Assembly (NCBI GenBank): GCA_003056425.1 | Contig: PYVY01000009.1 | Location: forward strand, 62,001-126,000 | DNA: 64,000 nt | Direction of reading: 5' to 3' | DNA from: Alteromonas indica | Lineage (GTDB): Bacteria; Pseudomonadota; Gammaproteobacteria; Enterobacterales; Alteromonadaceae | Shown here: positions 16,393 to 24,379 of the stretch, in pieces | How the letters are laid out: every line of letters starts with the position of its first letter | Numbering within the stretch: position 1 is the stretch's first letter | Translations under genes and position numbers: made by a program | Notes under the pieces: model-generated | What the model was told of the DNA's origin: nothing | The model's input: only the letters and a program-made list of their open reading frames with translations | The model's database searches: none

Positions 16393-18575
16393 TTCTCGTC
16401 CTTTGGCCATTCAATATTTGCCAGGTTGTTCAGCGACGTGGCCAGGGACAATCCGTATAGGCCGAATTTCCGGCCTATAACGCTGGTATCGTATTGCCTG
16501 TCATCGCTATGGGATGACGTGCTAAGGGCGCTTTCCCTGGCTTCACACACCCCCACCCAGCAATCTTTGCCAGACAACTTAGCTGCATACAAACAATAAT
16601 CAATCAGTGCAAAGGTAGTGGGCCAGGTAGTGGTAAATGGCCCGGCAGGGTCCAGCGGCATCACACTAAAGCCGATGCAACAGGTTACTTTGATTTCTCG
16701 TTGTTTCTCGATGACAAAGCGGTGTTGTTTAACCTGCTGGCGAAAACGTTCGGCCAGGGTTTTTATATTCTCGCGATTCGCCTGGCGGCAAATTACTAAA
16801 AATTCTTCGCCGCCCCAACGTATTTGTAAGTCAGTGTCGCGAAATACCTCTTTAATGAGCCGGGAGAACTGCACCAGAACCTTGTCGCCAGCCAGATGAC
16901 CGTATTCATCGTTAATCTGTTTAAAGTTGTCAATGTCGATTAAAAAACACAGTAAATCAGTATCGGTAGGCAGTTCGCCGTGAGGTAATTCTGCACTGGC
17001 ATGTTGGGCTCGCCGTAATTCGCCGGGAAGACGGTTATCCAGATAGTAACGATTATACAGGCCGGTTAGTGGATCGCGCAGGCTGGCTTGCTCCAGCGAG
17101 CGAAAAGCTTCCTGCAACTGCTCATTTTTGCTTTCCAGCTCAATTGTGCGGGCTTTCACCTGCTGCCGCAGCAGCATATTCTGACGATGATGGGTGTAGC
17201 GGCTAAACAAGAGGAACAGAAACAGCAACAAAGTAATTACCGAGCCTAAAATTAACGTATTGCGCAAATTGCGCTGTTCAGCCTGGGCCAGCGCAACGGC
17301 TTTGGTTTGTTTAAGTGACTCGATAGACTCGGCCTGCCGGTGCACCTGCAATAAAGTACTTTGCTGGATAATGGGTAACAGCCTGGCCTGATTTGCCAGG
17401 TTAGCAGCCAGTGTATAACTTTTTTGCTGTACCTCATAAGCTTGCTGATAATCCTGCCGGGCATACAGCAAACGGGCTTTGAGGCTTAATAAATCGGTAT
17501 GTAACCCTGCGCGGTCCTGGGCCAGCGCCATTTTTACTCCGGCTTCTACATGTTCCAACCCCCGCTCGACGGCCCCGGTAGTTAATAAACCGCGGGCCAG
17601 ATTCATATGTAAATAGGCTTCCAGTTCGTCGGCCCCGCGTTGTTGGGCAAATTGCATGGCACCATTAAGTAAGCCCAGGCCGGTATCATGCCGGCCCGCC
17701 GCTATATGGGTTAACCCCAGTATGCTTTGGGTTTTATGTAGCTCTACCGGGGCGTTCATTTTGCCAAACAGCGTAATCGCATTGGAAAATAGTTCCTGGG
17801 CCCCGGCTAGGTCATCACGGGCCAGACATAATTCGCCCAACGCTGCAAAACTTAAGGCTAAATCAAAGGGGTTAGTCGCATGGGCAAAAATTTGTCTGGC
17901 ATCATTCAGGTATTGTTCCGCTAGCGCGTAATGTTGCAGGCGTAAATAGGTAAGTCCGGTAAAATACAGGGCCCGGCCCGGCAGGACCGGCTCGTGGTTA
18001 ATCGTATCGCTTTTGGTAACTTGCTGTAGCACGGCTAAAGCGGGTTCGTATTGGCCCCGGTCAAGTAAAATACTGCCAATGGTAATCTGTTGCCAGGCAA
18101 TACCGGTAAGGTGCTGATGTTTTTGATATATTTGCAGCGCTTGGTAAGCATTGTCTAATGCCGCCGAAAACTTCCCCTGAAGCCGGAAGACCCGCGCGAT
18201 TTCGCCTAAAATAAACGCTTTTTGTATATCATACCCTGATGCAGGGTAGAGTTTTAATACGGCATCATAGGCGGTTAATGCGTCCTGATAAGCGCTTTGC
18301 AGCCTGGCGAAGTTTCCCTGGTAATAGTGGGCGGAGGCGAGATCGTCTGTTTCGCCGGCATCGGCCAGTTGGCTAATGAGAGCATTAAGCTGCGCACTGG
18401 CTTGCAGGGGATGGCCGCGGTTAAAGTCGCTTAGCAGTTGCTGTAGTTGTTGACATACAGTGGGCGAGCAATCCAGAAACGAGCTGGCAGGCGCACTTTT
18501 GGCTTGTGTCCAGACACAACAAAATAACCCTATGACCAACAAACGAAGCAATCCCATCTTCCTTTTTGTATCCAC
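16389..18575 (-). CDS. TPR-containing membrane diguanylate cyclase (GGDEF)
   Basis: The 728-residue protein has a signal peptide (to about residue 28), a periplasmic array of tetratricopeptide-like helices (about 55-410), one membrane helix (440-459), a short coiled coil and a cytoplasmic GGDEF domain (from about 498). The active-site motif is GGEEF at 588-592, and an allosteric I-site R579-x2-D582 is present five residues before it, so it should make c-di-GMP and be product-inhibited. No EAL domain follows. It is convergent with prsR, which may connect c-di-GMP and PrsR signalling, but that is inference. Confidence 0.92.
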   Translation of the reverse strand: MDTKRKMGLLRLLVIGLFCCVWTQAKSAPASSFLDCSPTVCQQLQQLLSDFNRGHPLQASAQLNALISQLADAGETDDLASAHYYQGNFARLQSAYQDALTAYDAVLKLYPASGYDIQKAFILGEIARVFRLQGKFSAALDNAYQALQIYQKHQHLTGIAWQQITIGSILLDRGQYEPALAVLQQVTKSDTINHEPVLPGRALYFTGLTYLRLQHYALAEQYLNDARQIFAHATNPFDLALSFAALGELCLARDDLAGAQELFSNAITLFGKMNAPVELHKTQSILGLTHIAAGRHDTGLGLLNGAMQFAQQRGADELEAYLHMNLARGLLTTGAVERGLEHVEAGVKMALAQDRAGLHTDLLSLKARLLYARQDYQQAYEVQQKSYTLAANLANQARLLPIIQQSTLLQVHRQAESIESLKQTKAVALAQAEQRNLRNTLILGSVITLLLFLFLLFSRYTHHRQNMLLRQQVKARTIELESKNEQLQEAFRSLEQASLRDPLTGLYNRYYLDNRLPGELRRAQHASAELPHGELPTDTDLLCFLIDIDNFKQINDEYGHLAGDKVLVQFSRLIKEVFRDTDLQIRWGGEEFLVICRQANRENIKTLAERFRQQVKQHRFVIEKQREIKVTCCIGFSVMPLDPAGPFTTTWPTTFALIDYCLYAAKLSGKDCWVGVCEARESALSTSSHSDDRQYDTSVIGRKFGLYGLSLATSLNNLANIEWPKDEN

Positions 18576-18759
18576 TGTATGTGTTATTTACCCTTGTAAC
18601 GCATTAGTTGCGAAAAATCTAATCAAACAGCAGAACAAGGTATACATTTCAGCGTGTAACCGGTTTAGCGTAGCCACCACCCGCAGATAGGCTTACCGGC
18701 GGTTACCTGCTTTCGTGAAGGCTTTCCCCACGGTATCTTTGCGTTATTGAAGATATGCC

Positions 18760-19080
18760 TTACTGGCGATTTTTTTTATTACTTCGCCCGCCCGGGGCTG
18801 GGAAGTCATCATAGGCCTGATCTATCCAGCTTCTGATGAGTCCGGAACGACTTATGCCGCGGCTATGGCTAAGCAGAGTAAGCTTTTGGCGATTGACCTC
18901 GCTTAAAGTAAAGGTTGCCCTGCACATCGGTTCCGCACAGGCCTTTTCCGGCACGGTAATAACATGTGCCACCGGCGGCTCACCGTTTGCGTAGTGCAAG
19001 GCTTGGTCGATAAAGTCCTCCACGCTTATGGCACGGGGTTTAGCTGACGGCGTGGATTTTTTGAGGTTGGAAAGACTCAT
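18760..19080 (-). CDS. Putative ribbon-helix-helix partner of ParA (106 aa)
   Basis: The C-terminal half (residues 54-92) reads 'CRATFTLSEVNRQKLTLLSH' then 'SRGISRSGLIRSWIDQAYDDF', a beta-strand plus two-helix pattern like CopG/MetJ/Arc ribbon-helix-helix DNA-binding domains. The N-terminal half is polar and probably flexible, with a basic Lys/Pro-rich start. ATG 19080 has an AGGGAG ribosome site and lies 41 bases inside the 3' end of the parA gene, so the two are tightly coupled. A centromere-binding role as in small plasmid ParB-type proteins is inference; an exact family is not recognised. Confidence 0.6.
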   Translation of the reverse strand: MSLSNLKKSTPSAKPRAISVEDFIDQALHYANGEPPVAHVITVPEKACAEPMCRATFTLSEVNRQKLTLLSHSRGISRSGLIRSWIDQAYDDFPAPGGRSNKKNRQ

Positions 19081-19735
19081 CGCTTACTCCCTGTTGCCGC
19101 GCTAAAAGCTCTTCTATGATATTGCGTATTTCTTTTGCTGCCTTGCCGGCGGGCTCACTTTCCATTACTGACATCCCCGATTCTTCTGAATCGTCGTACA
19201 TGTTGCGGCTGAACGTAACCGAATTAAGCACCGGCACCTCAAATGAGCGGCAGACTTCTTTGGCTTCCAGAATGCGGCTGGCCAGTGAGGGTAACGAAGG
19301 GCACTGGGTGATAACAAATGCCGGATTCATCGCCGGGTTGACCATTTTGCAGGTAGATAAAATGTCTTCCATATGCGGCACAGTTTTTAAGTCTCGACGC
19401 TTGGGGCGTAAAGGGATCAGAATGTGGTCGGCCACCGCCATTGAAGAGCGCAACGCTAAGTTATCCTGCCCGCCACAATCAATCACTACAAAGTCGTAAT
19501 GCTGACGTAAGCTAAGCAGGTCATTACGAATTTTGCCATACAACTGGACACAGTTAATGGCGAGCAAGGCTTCATTAGCATTACGTTCCTGAATCCAGTC
19601 AGAGGTCGTACGCTGTGGATCGCAGTCAACCATTAGCACGCTGGCTTGTTTTTCATTGCGTAAATACACTGCAATATTTTGCGCCAAGCAGCTTTTACCG
19701 CTGCCGCCTTTCTCACCACCTACTAAAATAATCAT
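19040..19735 (-). CDS. ParA family ATPase (orphan, Walker A deviant)
   Basis: The 231-residue protein has the deviant Walker A motif K9-GGSGKS15 in 'ILVGGEKGGSGKSCLAQN', the switch I region 'VDCDPQRTTSDW', and Walker B 'YDFVVIDCGGQDNLALRSSM'. It lacks the N-terminal helix-turn-helix of P1-type ParA, so it resembles the small type Ib/MinD-like ParA group. The chromosomal parAB pair normally lies near gidB and oriC genes, and none of those are here, so this is an additional ParA, possibly of plasmid origin or positioning another cargo. It overlaps its small partner gene by 41 bases. Confidence 0.88.
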   Translation of the reverse strand: MIILVGGEKGGSGKSCLAQNIAVYLRNEKQASVLMVDCDPQRTTSDWIQERNANEALLAINCVQLYGKIRNDLLSLRQHYDFVVIDCGGQDNLALRSSMAVADHILIPLRPKRRDLKTVPHMEDILSTCKMVNPAMNPAFVITQCPSLPSLASRILEAKEVCRSFEVPVLNSVTFSRNMYDDSEESGMSVMESEPAGKAAKEIRNIIEELLARQQGVSDESFQPQKIHAVS

Positions 19736-20152
19736 GGGTACAGTCCTGTTTTGTACGTTATCGTGCGCACCATCATTCGCCTTAGGCGCCGTGTATGCCC
19801 TGCTATTACGTTACTGACTGAAAAAGCGTACCGCCCCGTGAATCAAACTCGCAGATTGGCCGGCAGCTCCGCTATCATCCCTTATAGTTATACGTAAAAG
19901 GGGAAGACCGGAAGCTTTGCGTCACGGCCTTTCGTACCGCTTTGCCTTTTTCTATACTGCTTGGCCAGGTGCATTGTAACCTGGCTGTTTATTGAGCATA
20001 GCGTATCTGCTATGGCAGGCAGGCATGGCGCTATAGGTACAGATATAAAAGAAAATACGCATATGGACATTTTTTGAACGGTTGGGGCGCATGCTATCCG
20101 GCCTTCATCGTAAAGAAACTCGTGTTATTATGATGCTTCAGCATTAAGGCTG
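19736..20152. promoter_or_regulatory. Intergenic region between parA and the alpha/beta hydrolase gene
   Basis: This 417-base region separates the leftward parA from the rightward hydrolase gene. It holds an inverted repeat ATAGCG / CGCTAT (near 19998-20034, with an internal CTATGGC) and a GTGCGCAC palindrome near 19762. These could include an autoregulatory or partition site for the parA/RHH pair, but no clear iterated motif is present. I see no convincing gene. Confidence 0.35.
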
Positions 20153-21277
20153 ATGTTATTGGGGAGATTTTTGTTGAAGTGGACTGTGTTGTTGTTTGGC
20201 CTATTGCCAATGCTTGCTTTACCTGCCTGGGCCAGCCAGCCCGAGGCTACCTTCTCGGCATTTAAAAAGCTGTATGAGCAGGAGCTAGGCTCTGTCACGC
20301 CTTGTTCTACACGTTCAGCAGAACGTTTTACCGTCTGCTCTGCCAGTCTGCGTAACGAGGGGAACGCGCCGTTTATTTTGCATCATGGCAAACCCACCGA
20401 CAATGTCGCGATATTGTTTCACGGCTTAAGTGACTCGCCCTATTTTTTGCAGGCGATTGCGGCGGTCTTATATGACAATGGTTTTACGGTAGTGGTGCCT
20501 TTGTTACCTGGCCATGGATTACGTCAGGCAGATGCTGATATGCAAGACAGTCAATTGGCGCAGCGCTGGCAACAACACGTGGATAAAGTGCTTGAGCTGG
20601 CAAAACCATTGGGTAAAAAGCACTTTATTGGCGGGTTTTCTACCGGCGGGGCGTTAGCGGTAGACCAGTATTTAGATACACCTGAGGGTATTGATGGGCT
20701 ATTGCTGTTCTCTGGCGCGCTGGCATTGTCTGAAAACGCAGAAACAATGTGGAAAATATGGGGAATTAAAACCCTGGCTAAATGGATTGACGGGGACTAT
20801 CAGACGCACGGCCCTAATCCCTACAAGTATCCTGCCGTGGCAGGGTTTGCCGGATTGGAACTGATGGATATTATTGATGCTATTCGCACGCGGCTAGACG
20901 ACGGGGCCAGAATTCAGGTACCCATGTTCGTTGCCCATTCCCAAGCAGACCATACTACGCCTATTCGCGGGGTAAAATCGCTACTTACCCATGCTGATGC
21001 TACTAATACGTTTTTCGAAATTGATGAAGAGTACGACCTGTGCCATGCCGACTTGCCACTTAATCGTAAACTCGTTGCTGATATGCATTTTAATACCAGC
21101 GAGGTCAATGCGCAGGAGCGCTGCGCTGTACCTAAAGCAAACCCGTTATACCGCCAGATGGTGTTCATGTTGCAAGCCTTTATTAATGCAAATACACAAA
21201 ATGGTGCCACAACTTTAGATAATAACCGCCCGCGCCCTTATATCAGCTACGACGATTTTAACGACGCCGCTAAATAA
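20153..21277 (+). CDS. Secreted alpha/beta hydrolase (esterase/lipase type)
   Basis: The protein of up to 374 residues begins with a signal peptide ('LLFGLLPMLALPAWAS') and has an alpha/beta hydrolase fold. The nucleophile elbow is G-F-Ser163-T-G. Asp266 in 'VAHSQADHTTP' and His298 in 'DLCHADLP' complete the triad, and 'ILFHGLSDSPY' provides the oxyanion-hole region. It resembles carboxylesterases and monoglyceride lipase-like serine hydrolases; the substrate cannot be told. TTG 20174, with GGGGAG seven bases upstream, is a plausible alternative start. Confidence 0.82.
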   Translation: MLLGRFLLKWTVLLFGLLPMLALPAWASQPEATFSAFKKLYEQELGSVTPCSTRSAERFTVCSASLRNEGNAPFILHHGKPTDNVAILFHGLSDSPYFLQAIAAVLYDNGFTVVVPLLPGHGLRQADADMQDSQLAQRWQQHVDKVLELAKPLGKKHFIGGFSTGGALAVDQYLDTPEGIDGLLLFSGALALSENAETMWKIWGIKTLAKWIDGDYQTHGPNPYKYPAVAGFAGLELMDIIDAIRTRLDDGARIQVPMFVAHSQADHTTPIRGVKSLLTHADATNTFFEIDEEYDLCHADLPLNRKLVADMHFNTSEVNAQERCAVPKANPLYRQMVFMLQAFINANTQNGATTLDNNRPRPYISYDDFNDAAK

Positions 21278-21898
21278 ATGACGGGTGTGCGGGTATCTAT
21301 TTGCCAGCCTCTGCTGGCAAATCATATAGCGCCATAATTCAACGGTTAATCAGGCCGCTTTAAGACGGACACCGGTAACTTTGCCGTGGTCCATTTTTAG
21401 CGCATGACAGGCGATGTAAAAGGGGTGGTATAAGGTATCTTTCAAAAAGAGCGGTTAAGGAATCAAAGAATCGTTAAAACGAGAACGCAGTGAAAAGCGC
21501 GCGCGGTAGGTCACGCTTTGGCGAATTATCCTAGTGCTAGACAGTTTGTGGCTCTGGGCCTTTTCATTGGCTCTGGGCAGTTCATTAGCTCCGGGTCATT
21601 TTATGGCTCTAGGCAGTCTCACTACACATGGCAGCTTTCCCGCGCCCGGCCGTTTTCCCGTGCCGCCAGTGCCTCGTATACCGATTGATTCTAGCCATGG
21701 CCGGGGGTACGGGTGAAGATAAAATATTGCATATCGCGAATAACGGCATGCCTTGCCATATAGCTAAGCCCGGTTGCGAAGAACATTGTAGCGGCTTGGG
21801 ACAACCGCTAACCTGCCCCTGTTCAGCCCCGCCCGCCGTGATCACAGCAACGCGGGTGGGGCTACCTGACCATATCCGAACGTCAAATGGCTTGGCGC
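21278..21898. other. 621-base intergenic region between convergent hydrolase and dipeptidase genes
   Basis: The region has no gene I can support. Open frames here have unbiased composition and no ribosome sites. It holds a short tandem repeat described separately (21550-21614), and no clear terminator for either convergent gene was found. Confidence 0.4.
21550..21614. repeat. Degenerate 18-19-bp tandem repeat, four units
   Basis: Units with the core GGCTCTGGGC start at 21550, 21569, 21587 (AGCTCCGGGT) and 21605 (GGCTCTAGGC). Each is followed by a T-rich spacer containing TTCAT or similar. The spacing is 19, 18 and 18 bases. It lies within the non-coding gap between two convergent genes. Confidence 0.7.
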
Positions 21899-23101
21899 TT
21901 AGTGTTCAGCTGCGTAATCTTCTACCTGCTGCCATACCCGCAAAAAGTTTTTCCCTAAAATCAGTTCAATATCCTGCTGGCTGTAATCCCGGTCAAGCAG
22001 TCCCTGTACCAAGTTAGGATAGGCTGATACATCTTTTAAGCCAGTGGGCAACGTGTCACCGACCCCGTCAAAATCGGACCCTATGCCCACATGCTCCACG
22101 CCAATCAGTTTTACCACATAGTCGATATGATCTAATACCTCAGCCAGACTAGAATAGGGATAAGGGTGCTCGGCGCGGTACGTTTGTTCAGCAGTTGCCG
22201 CGGCGTCGCTGTCTTTACCTTTTTCCGTTATAATACGCTGAGTAAACTTACTTAAACCATCGCGCCATTGGCGTGCTTCTTTGGTAACAAATCCTGAGCC
22301 AAAGTTAATCATTACAATGCCCCCGTTATTACCCAGTTTGGTCAGCATTTCATCGCTCATATTTCGCTCAAACCCGGGCGTAAAGTGCCGCAGTGATGAG
22401 TGCGAGGCGATGACCGGCGTGTTCGTTAGCTCGATCACTTGGTAGAAGGCGTCATCTGATACATGGCTGATGTCAATTAACATACCGATATTGTTCATTT
22501 CGGTTATTAGCTTTTGGCCGAATGGGCTCAGGCCTTTCCATTTTCGCCGTAAGTCATAGGAAGAATCACTGATATGGTTTGCCTGGGAATGCGCCAGCGT
22601 AATGTAACGAATACCGCGGTCATAAAATACCTGCAGGTTCTGCATATCGCCCTGGATAGGCGAGCCGTTTTCCATGCCCATCGGCAAGGATATCAGGCCT
22701 TGCTCGAATTGACGTTTAACCTGGGCTGCGCTGGTGGCGATAGCGAATTTCTCCGGCGCTCGGTACACAATGGCTTCAACTGAATCAATCAATGTATGCG
22801 CCAGTTGTGTAGATTGGGCAGAATTATCCAGCGATGCGGGCACGTAAATTGACATAAACGGCGCATTCAGACCGCCCGCTTTTGCCCGCGGATAATCAAA
22901 ATCGCCCCCGGCAGTGGCGCTACTGACATCCACCCAGCTATCGTGCAGCCGGTATGGCACATCAATATGACCATCAATAATGATAGCCTGCTGAGCCAAC
23001 TTGGTGGCCTCCTCGGAAGGCTGCTGGGGGGAAGAGGCTAAGGCATAACCGGGGGCGGCCAGGGTTAACAGGCCAGAAATGAACAGTGGGCTGAGTCGCA
23101 T
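21899..23101 (-). CDS. Membrane dipeptidase, peptidase family M19
   Basis: M19 dipeptidases are zinc enzymes that cleave dipeptides, including some with D-residues. The chosen start gives 400 residues with a signal peptide ('LFISGLLTLAAPGYALAS'), so the product is periplasmic or secreted. Family features include 'IIIDGHIDVPYR' (first metal ligands), 'GMENGSPIQGDMQNLQVFYDRGIRYITLAHSQ', 'MLIDISHVSDDAFYQV', 'PVIASHSSLRHF' and 'VGIGSDFDGVGDTLP'; only parts are quoted. The frame opens at 23134, but ATG 23101 has a GGAAAG site upstream and a better signal peptide. It is a single-gene unit. Confidence 0.93.
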   Translation of the reverse strand: MRLSPLFISGLLTLAAPGYALASSPQQPSEEATKLAQQAIIIDGHIDVPYRLHDSWVDVSSATAGGDFDYPRAKAGGLNAPFMSIYVPASLDNSAQSTQLAHTLIDSVEAIVYRAPEKFAIATSAAQVKRQFEQGLISLPMGMENGSPIQGDMQNLQVFYDRGIRYITLAHSQANHISDSSYDLRRKWKGLSPFGQKLITEMNNIGMLIDISHVSDDAFYQVIELTNTPVIASHSSLRHFTPGFERNMSDEMLTKLGNNGGIVMINFGSGFVTKEARQWRDGLSKFTQRIITEKGKDSDAAATAEQTYRAEHPYPYSSLAEVLDHIDYVVKLIGVEHVGIGSDFDGVGDTLPTGLKDVSAYPNLVQGLLDRDYSQQDIELILGKNFLRVWQQVEDYAAEH

Positions 23102-23239
23102 CAATGTGTGCTTTCCTTTTTTAAATGAATTCAATACGTTACTTTTATTATTTATGACGCTGATTAACGCATAAACAGTGTGCCATGGCGTTACCCGAGA
23201 TACCAGCGGTCGCGATTAACAAAAAAAACTGTTAATCGG

Positions 23240-23269
23240 TTGTCATAAAATCTTAAAACTTGCTATGGT
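23240..23269 (+). promoter_or_regulatory. Putative sigma-70 promoter of sapC
   Basis: TTGTCA (23240-23245) is separated by 18 bases from an extended -10, TGcTATGGT (-10 at 23264-23269). Transcription would begin near 23276, leaving a leader of about 245 bases before the sapC start. Confidence 0.55.
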
Positions 23270-23287
23270 GCTTGCGCGTGACTTACG

Positions 23288-23359
23288 CCCGTAAATACGG
23301 GATACTGCCCCTCTCCCTGCTGTTTAGGAGCACGCGCAAGAACGTGCAACAGGGCAGGG
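23288..23359 (+). promoter_or_regulatory. Structured 5' leader of sapC: two consecutive hairpins
   Basis: The first hairpin is CCCGTA-aa-TACGGG (23288-23301). The second is a long imperfect stem at 23315-23359: an outer CCCTGCTGTT / AACAG-gg-CAGGG helix with a 2-base bulge and an inner GCACG / CGTGC helix. It is followed by GCGTTTTGTT, which resembles an intrinsic terminator or attenuator. No known riboswitch signature was recognised. Confidence 0.5.
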
Positions 23360-23520
23360 CGTTTTGTTGAAGTAAATTTCGTGGTAATACTGTTCACCCG
23401 CATGAGAACCAGGCAATTACGGCCGGTTTAAAGCAGGGAGCGCGTGAAACAGCCCGCCAATGGCGTTGTCTTCAGGTTCATGTATTCATTACCACCCCTA
23501 ACTGTTACGAGAATTAGATT

Positions 23521-24285
23521 ATGGCAATTAACTATATCCCGCTAGATAAAGAAAAACACAAAGATACAAAAGTAGCGGTGAACAATACGTTTGCATTTGC
23601 AAAGAATACACACCTGGCCGCAGCATCTATTAAAGAGTTTGCGCAGCTGGCGTCTTCTATGCCAATCGTTTTTATTAAAGATCCGCAAGCCGATCGTCAC
23701 CACGTGGTGGCAATGCTGGGCATGGAACAAAACCAGAACCTGTTTTTAGCAACAGATCGCTGGAAAGGCCCGCATGTACCTATGAACGTTTTACGTTACC
23801 CGTTTGACGTGCGTCCTGACGGCGAGAAGTTGGGCGTTTATATTGATGAAAACAGCGAGCTGCTGGGTGAAGAAGGTCAGCCTTTATTCACTGAAAGCGG
23901 TGAACCATCAGAATACCTGCAAAATCGTCAGCAATTCCTAGGCGATCTGGCGAACAGCGAAATGATGACACAACGCTTTATCAAGCAGGTACTTGAGCTG
24001 GAACTACTGGAAGAAATTCAGATTCGTCTGCAATACCAAAGTGGTCAGCAGCGTAATGTGACCGGCATGATGAGCATAAACGAGAAGAAGCTGCTGGAAC
24101 TGCCTGAAGCCAAGGTACTTGAGCTACACAAGTCAGGATTCCTGGGCGCCATGTATGCCATTATGATGTCATTAGGCCAGTTGAACCGTTTGGTCGAACT
24201 GTCTAAAGATACCGATAACGCCATCCAAACGATGCAGCTAAGCAGCGTTAAAGCAGAAGAAAAAGCCCCCGCCACCGCGCAGTAA
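23521..24285 (+). CDS. SapC family protein
   Basis: The 254-residue cytoplasmic-looking protein matches the SapC family, named after Campylobacter surface-array proteins: N-terminal 'INYIPLDKEKHKDTKVAV', 'FAFAKNTHLAAASIKEFAQLA' (quoted in part), 'VAMLGMEQNQNLFLATDRWKG' and 'YPFDVRPDGEKLGVYIDEN'. No signal peptide is seen. The function is not established; in many marine bacteria SapC genes sit beside TonB-dependent receptor and flavin halogenase genes, but here it is alone. It is preceded by a long structured leader and followed by a strong hairpin at 24294-24326. Confidence 0.88.
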   Translation: MAINYIPLDKEKHKDTKVAVNNTFAFAKNTHLAAASIKEFAQLASSMPIVFIKDPQADRHHVVAMLGMEQNQNLFLATDRWKGPHVPMNVLRYPFDVRPDGEKLGVYIDENSELLGEEGQPLFTESGEPSEYLQNRQQFLGDLANSEMMTQRFIKQVLELELLEEIQIRLQYQSGQQRNVTGMMSINEKKLLELPEAKVLELHKSGFLGAMYAIMMSLGQLNRLVELSKDTDNAIQTMQLSSVKAEEKAPATAQ

Positions 24286-24293
24286 TGTGTGGT

Positions 24294-24326
24294 GTCCAAG
24301 GCCAACCGTAGCGGTTGGCCTTGGAC
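24294..24326 (+). terminator. Long GC-rich hairpin after sapC, lacking a T-tract
   Basis: A perfect 14-bp inverted repeat (GTCCAAGGCCAACC / GGTTGGCCTTGGAC) encloses a 5-base loop, starting eight bases after the sapC stop. The downstream sequence is CGTTACCCCC, so the usual U-run is missing. It may terminate inefficiently or protect the sapC transcript 3' end. Confidence 0.6.
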
Positions 24327-24379
24327 CGTTACCCCCGCCCATCCGTTTTGTTCATCCTTAAGTCATATCTCATTCTGCT

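Noticed and set aside
21534..21716. 60-residue frame over the tandem repeat in the hydrolase-dipeptidase gap
   Set aside because: Its first half is only the translated repeat, with no ribosome site and no similarity to a known protein.
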